This document shows, piece by piece, positions 12,176 through 23,417 of a stretch of 64,000 nucleotides of DNA (the first letter of the stretch is position 1; every line of letters begins with the position of its first letter). This DNA is from Pontederia crassipes (Eukaryota; Streptophyta; Magnoliopsida; Commelinales; Pontederiaceae). Location: positions 3,527,001 through 3,591,000 of the forward strand of contig JAUKPH010000017.1 of NCBI GenBank assembly GCA_030549335.1, given 5' to 3'. The notes under the pieces were generated by a model. It was not told the origin of the DNA, did not search any database, and saw nothing but the letters and a program-made list of their open reading frames with translations. The position numbers and the translations under genes were made by a program.

Positions 12176-12436
12176 ATAAAAATATCTAAGGCGCAATTTC
12201 TTTTAATCTCCCAAAAAAATAAGATAATGTTTTTTATGGTGATTTCTTCTAGTTCGCAGATGAACTCACAGTAAGCCCTTTTTCTGTAATGCCAATGAGT
12301 ACACAGAAAGGGGATGAGATATCGAGAAGGGGGCCAACACTCCCCCTTTTCTCTATGCCCTCATCGGCGAGTCAATGCCCCCTTTTTTCTCTATGCTCGC
12401 CGGCCAAAGGAAAAGGGGGCTCAACGTGCTAGTTTG

Positions 12437-12592
12437 AACCGTCCTCCCTCTCGTTGTCCCGCCCTCTCGCTCGTCGAACCGACTCGCTAAACTGCCTTTG
12501 TCCCATTCTGAACCGACGCACATAGATTTGTCCTAAACGGCCTTGGAAGTGTGGACACATAGTGCTATACAAAAGTGTGGTAGCACACTAAT
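12437..12592. repeat. Repeat unit, internally deleted copy
   Basis: The start (GTTTGAACCGTCCTCCC, then CCTCTCGCTCGTCGA and GACTCGCTAA) and end (GCACACTAATATTCC) match the two ends of the 11330-12175 unit in the same orientation. The roughly 700 interior bases are absent. This looks like an internal-deletion derivative of the same mobile or duplicated unit. Confidence 0.55.
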
Positions 12593-13485
12593 ATTCCTTT
12601 TTTTCTACATCTTATATTTATAATAATGAATTGATAATGTTAAAAGGTGGTTTAGTCAATAAATTTACTTCAATAACATATCATATATTTTAATACTACT
12701 ACATTTATGACTTTATATAAAAAGTTTACATGTATAATCATAAAATATTCTTTGAGTAATTTTACATATATTAAAATTATATGAAATATAATAATATATC
12801 TTAAGTATATAGATTTCCTTCAAACTTTCCATGTGACTTTTTTTTTATTTAAATCGCATAGGTATTTTCGGATTTACAAAAGATTAATTCTTTTATGTCG
12901 GAATAAAGTTCAACTTTTCGATTTTATTTTTTTTAATTGCACTCCTAGCGCCTTACTTTAGGTCTTCCTCCTCTTCTCATTTCATTTTGCCTTTTATTTG
13001 GAACGATTGAAGAATTTAAATAGTGAATTATAATTTTATTAACAAATCAGTCATTTTGGATAATGAATATAATAAAAAAAATTGATAATATCAGATATGA
13101 CACTTGGATACATTAATTAATTAATAAACACGTGCAGTGTAAGTAATAAGTTTTATGGTTATAATGTATTTTGTAATTCCATTTAGTTTTTCTTGTTAGA
13201 AGTTTTCTACTTTTCTTTATAAGAGGGGATTTTTTTCGTTTTTATGCAGAATAGAATAGAATATATTTTAAAATTATTATTATTATTATTAACTTTTCTG
13301 TTCTTTTTGTCGTGTTTTTTCCTTTTAGGAAATGCTCTGTTCCAAGTGCTTGCCAATTTCAAGCTTCATTCATATATAAATTTTCGAAAACCCGGTCGCC
13401 CTAGCGCCGTCGGGGTATTAACAATTCGTCATTTCCTCTCCCCTCCCCTCCCCGAAGCTTCTGAGCTGAGCTCGCACCGTCGGCA
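12593..13485. other. AT-rich upstream region of the FKBP gene
   Basis: About 890 bases of AT-rich DNA precede the FKBP start codon. The last 120 bases are GC-richer and look like a 5' leader. No coding frame is supported. No clear TATA box position could be fixed. Confidence 0.4.
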
Positions 13486-16400
13486 ATGGCGTTCTGGGGT
13501 AAGCAACTTCCACTATCGCCTCTACCCTTTTTGCTCGTGTGGTGTATTTGTATGATTCCCGAACTCTGGCGCCTTCTCTTTCCCAGGGGTCGAAGTGAGG
13601 CCTGGAAAGCCCTACACCCACCGCTGCAACGACGCCCGCGGCCGGCTTCGCGTCTCCCTGGTTCCCTTCATCTCTGCTCTCTCATGTGAATTCCTTTGCG
13701 ATGATAAATTCTTGATTTGAACTTAGACCGCTTGGTGTGTGTTTGTGCTGCTTGCAGGCGACCCTGGGAATCAAGGGGGAACACAAGGGGAAGGCGAAGA
13801 GCGTGCTGCAGTGCAATGTCGGCGAAAAGAGCCCCATATTGCTCTGCAGCTTGATATCTGAGGCGACGGAAACGTGCCATCTCGAGCTGGAGTTTGAGGA
13901 GAGTGAGGATGTCGTGTTCTCTGTCGTCGGGCCAAGGAGTGTGCACCTCTCTGGCTACTACGTCCGCGGGGGTCATGGAAGGGATGGAGATGAAACGTAT
14001 CCTTGGTCTTGAGCATCTTTGTGTTGCTTGAAGTCGTTCGTTTGTGTTGTTGGATGTGTCTATTTGTTTCCCTTGATTAGGTCTCAGTGATTCGTATGGC
14101 GAAGATATTGGCGAGGATGATTCTGAAGACAACTTTGATAGTCTTGATGGGGAGGAGGATGACTATGAATCTGACTTTACCGATGATGATGATGATGATA
14201 TCGAAATGTTTAGCTCTTCTCCCAGGCGAAAGAGTGGTGGTAAGTACAGTGTGTTGCTGCTTTAGTATTAAATGAAATATGTGATGTTTCTGTCCTCTTG
14301 ATTGGCACATCAAATTTAGCTGAAAAGCAAGATGTATCATGTTACCAATGTGTAGAGAATTTAGCTAAACCAAATAACTCTTAACAAAAGTTAATATTGC
14401 ATTTAATACTGAGAAAGATAATACAACTACCACATGCTCTACTCTACCAAACACCTAACGTAATGCAACTCTCTTGAGCTCACAACATATTCACTCAAGA
14501 CTACTCTCTCTGCTTGCTTCAAAAGGCCGACCATCCATGGTTATTTATAGGCCATAATACCCATACTTTTGATGGCAAACCATCTGCTGAAGCTGATGGT
14601 TTCTACTCATGGATTTTACATAATATTACTTTAACCAAAATGTGAAGTTATCTGAAAAAGTTCTTAACTTTGTCGGTGCTGAATTCTAACACTCCCCCTC
14701 AGCACTGACTCTTCTTCTCGTATTAAGTAATTTTATTTGATGAACTAAACATCTCTCCATTGTAACGGGAGAAGATTTGATTAAAATGAACTTCATACTT
14801 CTCTGTTGATTTTCCTGTATTATTCTTCTCCTTGCGCACCTTTCCTTGTGAGACAACCTGATTCCTGAAGTTCAACCTCCTTTCTTTGATGTTTCTTCTG
14901 CCATGTGGAGTGCTTTCTTCTTGTTTCAAGATGAATCGAGCATCTTTATCTGCTCCTTTGTGTACCACACGTTGACAAGTATTTTGTGATCTTGAATCTT
15001 GTTCATCAGCCGACTCTTTAAGCAGTCGATTATCCTCTTGCTGGCATCTCCGCTCCTTCTCTTCATCATTGGACTTCTCCTTTGACATCTCTTGCATCTT
15101 ATAAGAATCTTGGAGTATTGGCTCATGATCGGCTTCTACATGATCTTGTGTGAAGTCAAACTCCTCTTCGAAACTTTCTTGTGTAGGCAGAAGTCCTTGT
15201 CATTTTTCTTCACTATCATATTCAGCTTTGGACTCCTCAATATTGCACATTACAAATTATATCGATTCTTCAGAATCTCTCTTGTCCAAGGATGGTATCT
15301 TCTTCATCAGCCAAAGACGCTTCAAAATTTCACTCTTCCTCGCTTTCATTCTCGTGAGAAGTTACAGCATTTCCTTTTCATGCTTATGCTAACAATCACG
15401 AGCAAAGTGGCCCTTCTTACCGCAATTGTAGCAACAATCTTCTTGTCTTCGAGATCTCTTCTCTTGTTCTTCCTTCTTGTCGCAGTTGTAGCAATGACCT
15501 TGTTGTCATTTCTTCTCCTCTTGATCTTCCTTATCCGACTCTTGGTCAGCTCCCCCTTGCTGAGGACTTCTCTCTCGGCCATGCTTCTGCCAGCCTTGCT
15601 GACGTCCATGTGCTTGCCCTTTTCTTCTGGAGCAGAAGAGTGCTTCCTCTTCATTCTTGATTGAAACTCCAGCCATTTGTTTAGTTAACGCTTCCTGAGT
15701 AGCCAATAGATTTTCTAATTCTAACAAGGATGGTTGAGTAGGCCAACCTTGAATGGCAGCTATAAACTCGCTATATTCAAGTCTCCAAGCCGTGAATAAT
15801 TATCTGTCTGAGTCTAGCATCATACTTTAGAATCAGGATCTAATTGAAATATTTCACGGCAGAGGGACTTTACCTTCATAAAATATTGACTAATTATCGT
15901 TTCACCTTGAGATATCATCATAAGTTGATTCTCCAATAATTGAAACCGAGCATCATTCTTCTTGGAGAACAGTGCATTGAGTGCATCCCATGCAGCCTTA
16001 GGTGTCTCGGCGTCCTTAATGTGCTCCAGCAACTCCTCTACCGTCATCTTGAGAATGAACATAACTTTGATGCGCCACATCCTCTATGCTTCAGCATCCA
16101 CAGGCATCATCGATTCAGCCCCATCGATAATATCCCATAAATCTTGTCCTTGCAAATAAGACTCTATGCAGGTCTTTCAATAATTATAATTTTGATTATT
16201 TAATTTTATGGTCCTACCTGCCATCTCGAAAATATCCGCCATGGTGACTTGTTGAATGCCCCGCAATCAACCAAGTAAGTGCAATCCTGAACTCGAACAC
16301 TTCAATCCCAGATTGCGCACCGGCAGAACCTCCTTGTGCCTTGATTTTACACGACTTCGAACTGATAGAGTATACCACTTGTAGAGAATTCAGCCAAACC

Positions 16401-19380
16401 ACATAACTCTCAACAAAAGATAATGTTGCATTTAATACTAAGAAAGGTAATACAACTACCACATACTCTACTCTACTCTACCAAACACCTCACGTACTCA
16501 CTCCAAAAACTCCCTACCAGACACCACCTAAGACCCATTGCACTCAAACTCTCACGTACTGCAACTCTCTCTTGAGCTCACAACATATTCACTCAAGACT
16601 ACTCTCTCTGCTTGCTTCAAAAGGCCAACCATCCATGGCTATTTATAGGCCATAATACCCATAGTTTTGATGACAAACCATCTGCTGAAACTGATGGTTT
16701 CTACTCATGGTTTTTACATAATATTGCTTTAACCAAAATGTGAAGTTATCTGGAAAGTTCTTAACTTTGTCGGTGCTGAATTCTAACACAGTGCTGTCTT
16801 CCAAAGAAGGTGAGAACTTTTGCAACTCTGTCCTCCAATTGGATCCATGTATAGTCTCCTGAAAAGCACAATTTTAACTTGTTATTTCTGTAGACTACGC
16901 CTCTATCAGTTGGTGAGCGTTCACTTGCATATAACAAGTAGTGGGACTGTATGCTTCACCTTGTTCTTTCTTTTGTGCATAAAGAAGCAGGATTTTTTTC
17001 TTCAAAAGAGAAAAAAAGAAGCATGGTTTTGGATGATTAACAATCTGGTTAATCATCCTTTTTCCCTCCCAAAAAAAGGGAGAAAGAAGAGTTGAGCTTG
17101 ACTCCTTGTTCTTCTCTTTTGTTTGATGAAATGGCTGATATCTATGGGTTGTCTTTTTTAATATTTTAGGTTTTCTTTCTTAGAGCTCTTGTATTCATTA
17201 ATTACACTGAGTAACAAAGTCTCAATCTTAATATGTTTTCATGTCAAACTTACAGTTGTAATAGAGGAGATCATAGAGGACGATAAGCCAGTAAATGGGA
17301 ATGGCACTCACCAGCGTCTGAAGAATAAATGTGTTTTGAGTGATACTGATGATGGCGATGACAGTTCTCATCAACTCTTTGTCAAATCGAACAGCTCTCC
17401 TGTCTTGGAAAGTGAAGATGAAGATGGTTTTCCAATCTCTATTTCATTAGAAAAGAGAACTGCTGCTAACAATGTTCACGACAAAAAACGAAAGATTGAT
17501 ACCATCAGCAAAATTGATGAATCTGCAAGGTTGGTTGTGCTCTTAAAGAAAATCATAAAACTCCCCATACAATCTATATATCCACTATAAGTAAAATTTA
17601 CATTACATATTATAAGGGCGACCAAGTAAAATTTACATTACATATTATAAGGGGGACCATAAATTATGCACAAGCAAATATTTCCAAAAATTTTAAAAAA
17701 ATTTGTTCATATATTTTAAATATATATTCCGGTTCACAAAAAAAATTTATTCCTCTTCTGATATGAGAAATATACTAATTTGTTCAAGCAGGGAAACTTG
17801 TCAGACAGATGATTCTTCAAAAGTGGAAGATGGTAAGTTCACTGAAACTGTTTCTAAAGTCTCCCCCCACTGAAACTTTGAATTCTGAGCGAAAGTCAAC
17901 TGATAATAAAGTTGTAGGAGAGGCAACGGAAGAAAAACGTGTTGCAAAGGATGATATTGATACTACAGAAAGTGAGAAGAGGCCAAAAAAGAAAAATAAG
18001 AAAGATAAGAACAAGAGAGGAAAACCATCTGGAAATGGATGTATTCTTTCTTCCGAGGAATTAGATGAATCATCTAAAGAAGATCCAAAAGAAGTTGTCA
18101 ATATTGATGGGATGAATCAAATTCATTCTTCTGAAGCGCATAAGGGGTCTGATATCTCTTTTTGACTTTCTTCAGATTGTTCAGATGATTATTGTTGTTA
18201 TTTCTATTTTTTTTTGTTGATACTTTATCCAGGGATGAGTGTAGTAGGAAAAGTAAGAAGAATAAAAGGCAAACCAAGGATGAACATGGTCAGTTTGAGA
18301 AAGATACAATCGATAATTTCAATCTTGATAATGAACTGCCAGTTAAGAATCCACCCAAGGACAAGTGAGTGAAAACATCACGCCCTGAAGCTGATCATTG
18401 ACACTTTTAATCTTTTCTTTTTGTTGAAGCTTGTATATTTACCTCTTATGCAGACAGTCTGATGACAACTCTGTTCCACAACTGAGTGACAAAAAGAGAA
18501 ATAAAAAGTCAAAGAACAAAACCATTGATGACAGTGTAAAAGCAAACAAAAACCTGGCTAAAACAGGAGAGGAATTGATAGCAAATAAAACTAGGACACT
18601 TGCCAATGGTTTAATCATTGAGGAGCTTTCTATGGGTAAGCCTGATGGGAAAAAAGCTTCCGCCGGTGAGAGGGTAAGCATTTGCAACATAATCTGCAGT
18701 ATATTTAAGCATTTCCTGTCAATCCTTTTAGTTGGCTGAATTTGTTTCTTTTGTAATGGTACGATCTCCATTTTTTATCATCCCTACAGAAATGGAGAAT
18801 GGAAACCATAATAAACAACTCTTTTATAGATATCTTCTTTAACCTCCCAGGTTTTTGTGAAGTACATTGGCAAGTTGAAGAGTGGAAAGATTTTTGACTC
18901 TAACGTTGGAGGACGTCCATTCAGATTCCGCCTTGGTAATACTATCACAAAGAGAAGAAAAAAACATATTGTCATGTTTAAACTTTGATTATTTGGGTAC
19001 ATATTGAATCTGAAAATTGAAATATTCTTTATAGGTAAGGGTGAAGTCATCAAGGGCTGGGATGTCGGCGTTGATGGTACGTGCAATTGCCTCATCGCAT
19101 AATTTTCAAATTATTTTCTCAAACCTGAAATTGAGGATGCCTAATACTTCGTTAATAATAACATATAGGTATGCGGATTGGTGAAAAAAGAAGGCTTACC
19201 ATCCCGCCATCTATGGGGTTCGTTTAGAATTTCGGTTTTCTTGTTTCTATCAATATGTTTTCTTGAGTTGTAATTGATGGGTCATCTGTTTCTGTTTGCA
19301 GTTACGGGAATAAAAACTTACCACAGATACCAGCAAACTCATGGCTCGTCTTTGATGTTGAGCTGGTCCACGTTAAATGA
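13486..19380 (+). CDS. Nucleoplasmin-like FKBP-type peptidyl-prolyl isomerase (FKBP53/FKBP43 type)
   Basis: Predicted CDS of 13 exons, about 542 aa: 13486-13498, 13587-13660, 13758-13996, 14088-14239, 17256-17529, 17792-17832, 17918-18146, 18233-18364, 18454-18673, 18851-18935, 19035-19076, 19169-19217, 19302-19380. Phases agree across all joins. The N-terminus ([14 protein letters not shown], then ATLGIKG) is the nucleoplasmin-like fold of plant nuclear FKBPs. Acidic runs (DDDDDD near residue 150) and lysine-rich nuclear-type linkers ([11 protein letters not shown]) follow. The last about 85 residues are an FKBP domain with [12 protein letters not shown] and the end FDVELVHVK. Family members act as histone chaperones and prolyl isomerases in the nucleus. 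Intron 4 carries a 2.4-kb retroelement. The boundary between exons 6 and 7 is uncertain, because reading straight through meets a stop after a C6 run at 17863-17868. Confidence 0.88.
14351..14691 (-). repeat. 3' LTR of the intron-4 element (shortened)
   Basis: This LTR has 341 bases against 409 in its partner at 16380-16788. The roughly 60-base difference lies after CACCTAACGTA. In the partner the missing segment is bracketed by repeats of TCACGTAC, so it was probably lost by recombination between short direct repeats. Confidence 0.85.
15389..16242 (-). pseudogene. Copia-type gag (UBN2 domain plus two zinc knuckles), broken
   Basis: The minus-strand start at 16242 reads [20 protein letters not shown]. 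It is followed by two stops where family members have tryptophan: a TGA after NYNY and a TAG before RMWRIK. The core [15 protein letters not shown] and [12 protein letters not shown] is the UBN2/gag-polypeptide fold of Copia elements. Two knuckles close the frame near 15490 and 15430; the second is [14 protein letters not shown], a perfect CX2CX4HX4C. A stop follows immediately. Tryptophan-to-stop changes are what C-to-T deamination of methylated DNA produces. The protein would package element RNA; this copy cannot make it. Confidence 0.8.
16380..16788 (-). repeat. 5' LTR of the intron-4 element
   Basis: This LTR has 409 bases and matches 14351-14691 closely apart from the roughly 60-base segment missing there. 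On the minus strand it begins TGTTAGAATTCAGCACC and is followed by the primer-binding-like TGGTATA. Confidence 0.85.
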
Positions 19381-19852
19381 TTAATTATGTAAATGATTCA
19401 AGTTTTGTCCGAGTAGGCATTGCTCTTGCTCAATTTTGGTTCCCATATTATTACATCACCAAAGGTGACCATGTTGAAAGTTGCCTTCAGTTTTTGTCTG
19501 AAAGAACACTCTGGATAGTAGCTCTGCATTTTTTTTTTTGGGTGCCGGCCCGGGAGTAGCTCTGCATTTAGATTGATTTTCTAGTGAGATATATAATGCT
19601 CGTGTATGAGTTGATTTAATCAAATCAGGATTCCCACTTGTTGTAACGGAATATTTTGCAGCCACATTGAAAGAGATATGTGAAACAAACATTTTTTTCT
19701 AGTGCTATATTTTGGAAACTTTAGATCCTCTCCTAGTACAATGAATAGCTGATCTAGAAATAAATGCTTCATCTTATCACAATGTTTTATGACACTACTC
19801 GGGGAACGAACCTTTCAACCTAAAGGTGCAATGCCTTCTTCCAAATATGGTT
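19381..19852. other. FKBP 3' flank
   Basis: Presumed 3' UTR and downstream DNA of the FKBP gene. A T10 run lies at 19531-19540. No other gene is supported. Confidence 0.4.
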
Positions 19853-19861
19853 TAAAATTTA

Positions 19862-20348
19862 AGGTTATTTTTATAAATCTCTTTTAAATTATCACGATTT
19901 TTTATATTTAATCTATTGAGATTTTACTTTTTTATTTTTTGGATTTTTAAACTATTAAGATTTTTTTATTTTAGTCCTTTCATTTCTTTATTTATGAAAA
20001 GATTAAATTATCATTTTTTTAGAAAAAAACATGAAATAACAAATATAAAAAAAATCATTAGAAAGATGTAAGTGGTAAACAAAAAAAAATTATCATTTAT
20101 GAAAAAGATTAAATTGTTCTCTCCCTAATTTTTTTTCTTTTTTATATTTATTATTTGATGTGTTATGAGGGAGGGGTAGTTTTATCTTTTCATAAATGAA
20201 AACAATTAAAAATAATTGAAAATATAATAGAAGTAAACGAAAAGATTAAATTAGAAAAATCGTAATAGTTTAGAAATAAAAAAGTTCGTAATTTGAAATT
20301 AGATACGAAAAATCACGATAGTTTAAGAGAGGTTTATGAAAATAATCT
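19862..20348. mobile_element. MULE-type MITE, copy 1
   Basis: A 487-base AT-rich element with long terminal inverted repeats of roughly 130 bases. The left end is AGGTTATTTTTATAAA and the inverted right end AGATTATTTTCATAAA. It is flanked by the exact 9-bp direct repeat TAAAATTTA at 19853-19861 and 20349-20357. Nine-base TSDs are characteristic of Mutator-like elements. No coding capacity. Confidence 0.85.
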
Positions 20349-20573
20349 TAAAATTTAAATGTTAGATGAAGTGTTTGGGATAAAATGATTACAACTTGAG
20401 AAAACATCATAACCGTGAGCTAAGTCTAAAGAGGAAAGAATGGTAAAAAAATCTTGTTTACCAAATATTGAAAAACAATATTTCAATGGATGGAATGGCA
20501 AAATTTGGTAATGTTCGCCTCACCTTGAAGTGTATTCCAATGTCTATGTTGTTGCCAACAATTGTATAAATAA

Positions 20574-20991
20574 GGGTTATTTTTATAAACTTCCAAATTA
20601 TCACGATTTTTTTGTATCTAACTCAAATTACAAATTTATTTTTTATAGTCCTAAACTATCGTGATTTTTTTACTTTAATCCTTCCGTCCATGATGTGAAC
20701 GTCAAATAATAAATATAAAAAAGAAAAAATGGTCGACTACCGGTAGTCGAAAATTAATACCTTCATTTCTTCGCTGATAGTTAAACATTTTTATTTATTA
20801 TTTGATGTATTATGTGATGAAGGGCAAATTAGTCTTTTTTATAAATGGAAAAAAGGAAACATAATAAAAGTGGACGAAAGGATTAAAATAAAAAAGTCAC
20901 GATAATTTAGGGATATAAAAAAATTAGTTCGTAGTTTGAGGTTAGATGCGAAAAGTCACAATAATTTAGGAGAAGTTTACTAAAATAATTC
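20574..20991. mobile_element. MULE-type MITE, copy 2 of the same family
   Basis: A 418-base element whose ends GGGTTATTTTTATAAAC and (inverted) GAATTATTTTAGTAAAC match copy 1. Its internal phrases also match (AATTATCACGATTTTTT, AAACTATCGTGATTTTT). It is flanked by TATAAATAA (20565-20573) and TATAAGTAA (20992-21000), a 9-bp TSD with one mismatch. Same orientation as copy 1, only 217 bases away. Confidence 0.82.
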
Positions 20992-21000
20992 TATAAGTAA

Positions 21001-21728
21001 TTAACATAATCAGCAAACTTGTGAAATTTGATTCAAATTTTACGTGCATGTCTGTCTATTCTTCAAAATGATTATTCGACTAGGGTTGCTATGGAATTGA
21101 GTGAGTTTTACACGTTTAATTAATATTTCGAATTTGAGTTTCTACAAACATTCACTTATTACATGTTATCGAATTGATTATGAACCCATTTTCAATCGAC
21201 GATGAACAAAACTCAAAAGTGTGGACAGAGGAGAGAGAAAAGAGAGGCCCCTCCCTCCTCCATTTCTCTTGTAGCATTGGTGAAGAAGAAGAGGATAGTG
21301 GTCCAGTCTTAGGGTTGCTGTTTTTCTATTTTTTAAATGTTAAATATGATGTAGTGAGATTTTTCTTATTTTTTTTATTTTAAATGTGATGTCAAGGGCT
21401 CCTTTTATTTTTTAAAAACATGATATGAAGAAAAGAGAGAACGTTGATGCTTTAATTGGTAAATCTTCCATCACCAGTTATGATAATCGTGACTAAAATA
21501 CTACAAAAATTAAATAATCATGCGATTATAAATTAAAGTTAGCTGATCGTTATATGCTCGTATGAGAAATTTACTCCATGCTCTCTTGTGTATATTAAGA
21601 AAAAAAAAGTGTTAATTCTTATTAGTCGAGCATATCCACTTCAAATTTAACCATTATTTTATGATTATGCCAAGCGAGTACAGATAAATAGAAGTAAATC
21701 CAATACGCATACATAGGTTAAGAATTCA
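21001..21728. other. AT-rich gap, nothing recognised
   Basis: Only short open frames. No repeat structure or conserved coding segment could be identified. Confidence 0.4.
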
Positions 21729-22836
21729 GGGTAAATTACATAAAAATGTCCTCCAACTTTAAGGTTTGCTCAGTGATATCCTTCAACTTCACTTTGTAAT
21801 ATAAATGTTCCATCTTTTAACGTGTTTCACCCGATGCCCTCTTTACTTGGGATAGCCGATTTTTCGATTTTTCGTCAACGTGGCGTCCACGTGGCCATCT
21901 CCTCTCTCTTCCACGCAAATAGTCGTCCGACGTGACATGCTCCGACGTGACATATAAAATTACACTAATGCCTTCTAACTTTAAGGTTTGTTCAACGAGA
22001 CCCTCCAACTTCACTTTGTAACACAAATGCCCTTCGTCTTTTAATACATTTCACCCGATGCCTTTTTACTTGGGACAATCGGTTTTCCAATTTTTTTTCA
22101 ATGTGACGTCCACATGGTCATCTCATCCCTCCTCCATGCAAATAGCCGTCCAACGTAGCATGCTTTGACGTGGCACCACATATTAAACCATCTTACTTAC
22201 TGTAAGTTGGTCCACTCACTGTTAAATTATTTCTTTATTTCTCTTTTTATCGTCGTTCGCATGAAACCTCCTTCGCCGTTCACACTTCTTCGTCGTTTGC
22301 TCTCCTTCGTCGTTCGCATTCTTCATCGTTCACTTTTCACGTTCGTCGGCGTCGTCTTTGCTCAAATTAGTGTAATTTTATGTGCTACATCAGAGCATGC
22401 TATGTCGGACGACTATTTGTGTGGAGGAGAGAGGAGATGGCCACGTGGACGCCACGTTGACGAAAAATCGAAAAATTAGATGTCCCAAGTAAAGAGGACA
22501 TCGGGTGAAATGTATTAAAAGATGAAGGACATTTGTGTTACAAAGTAAAGTTGAAGGGTATCATTGAGTAAACCTTAAAGTTAGAGGGCATTAATATAAT
22601 TTTATGTGCCACGTCGAAACATGTCTCATCAGACGACTATTTGTATGGAGGAGAGAGGAGATGGCCACATGGATGCCACGTCGACGAGAAATTCGAAAAC
22701 CAGCTATCCCAAGTAAAAATGACATCAGATGAAACGCGTTAAAAGATAAAGGGCATTTGTGTTACAAAGTGGAGTTGGAAGATATCGCTGAGCAAATCTT
22801 AAAGTTGGAGGGCATTTAGTGTAATTTACCTTTTCT
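21729..22836. mobile_element. Foldback element with duplicated inverted-repeat arms
   Basis: The left end GGGTAAATTACATAAAAATG and the inverted right end AGGTAAATTACACTAAATG are near-identical. Each arm holds two tandem units of about 230 bases (21731-21960 and 21960-22185 on the left; 22360-22590 and 22590-22835 inverted on the right). Each unit contains CCTCCAACTTTAAGGTTTG, TTTCACCCGATGCC and GTGGCGTCCACGTGGCCATC or close variants. The single-copy centre (22186-22360) is CTTCGTCGTTCGC-rich. I found no convincing TSD. The structure resembles MULE-type elements with tandemly amplified terminal repeats. Confidence 0.8.
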
Positions 22837-23417
22837 TCGTACATAATGGGCATATCTATTAATAAGTGGCTAAAATGCTAAATTTGATGTTGCAATTATA
22901 CAGCTAGTTTGTGGTACCATGACAGAACCATGAACCATGAGTAGTTTTTTTCCGAGTGGTTCCTTTTTTTCCGTTTTAAGCAAATATCTTCATGATTTTG
23001 CTGAAAATCTACGGGGATAATTATTTGGACATCATTAGGTTGCATCAAAGATTCCTAGTTTGACCCTTGAATGAAAAATTCTCCTAGTTCAATTACTTAA
23101 GACGTCTTTTAGTTGTTTCAATGATTTCTATTTTTTCTTGAAAAAAAATTCACAGGTTTCGACAACTTCTATCGTGCTCAGAACTCGTCTTTTTTTTCAC
23201 TTCCTAGAATTCATAATAATTCCAGTGCTACTGTTGCCAAAGAGCTCAGATAGATCAGGACGGGGACAAATATGGTTTCTGGATTTCATGTAAACTCAGA
23301 CATTATAATAATACCATATACAAATTTATGGTACAAGGGAGGAACTATTTACATTTATTTAAGAAAAATGAAAAAGAATTAATACTAAACAACAGATGCT
23401 TCTCCTTCCTTTACTGT
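22837..23417. other. LHCB7 3' flank
   Basis: Downstream DNA of the minus-strand LHCB7 gene, including its probable 3' UTR. No coding frame is supported. Confidence 0.4.

Larger units (their letters stand above)
14351..16788 (-). mobile_element. Gag-only Copia-type LTR element (TR-GAG-like) in FKBP intron 4
   Basis: Two LTRs in direct orientation, 14351-14691 and 16380-16788, begin TGTAGAGAAT and end GAATTCTAACA on the plus strand, so the element reads on the minus strand. Flanks are CAATG (14346-14350) and CAGTG (16789-16793), a 5-bp TSD with one mismatch. A purine tract (GGGGGAG on the minus strand) adjoins the left LTR. A TGGTATA primer-binding-like site adjoins the right one. The 1.69-kb interior encodes only a gag with zinc knuckles; no protease, integrase or reverse transcriptase is seen. 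It is therefore non-autonomous, of the TR-GAG structural type. It lies fully within the intron, antisense to the gene. Confidence 0.88.

Noticed and set aside
15092..15664. 190-aa plus-strand frame
   Set aside because: It is antisense to the retroelement gag; the minus strand carries the zinc knuckles and UBN2 domain.
14303..16809. A possible extra FKBP exon (starting [10 protein letters not shown]) interrupted by the retroelement
   Set aside because: Removing the element and one TSD yields a frame with acceptor and donor, but it ends in phase 0 while exon 5 needs phase 1, giving an immediate stop. Exon 4 to exon 5 joins correctly without it.
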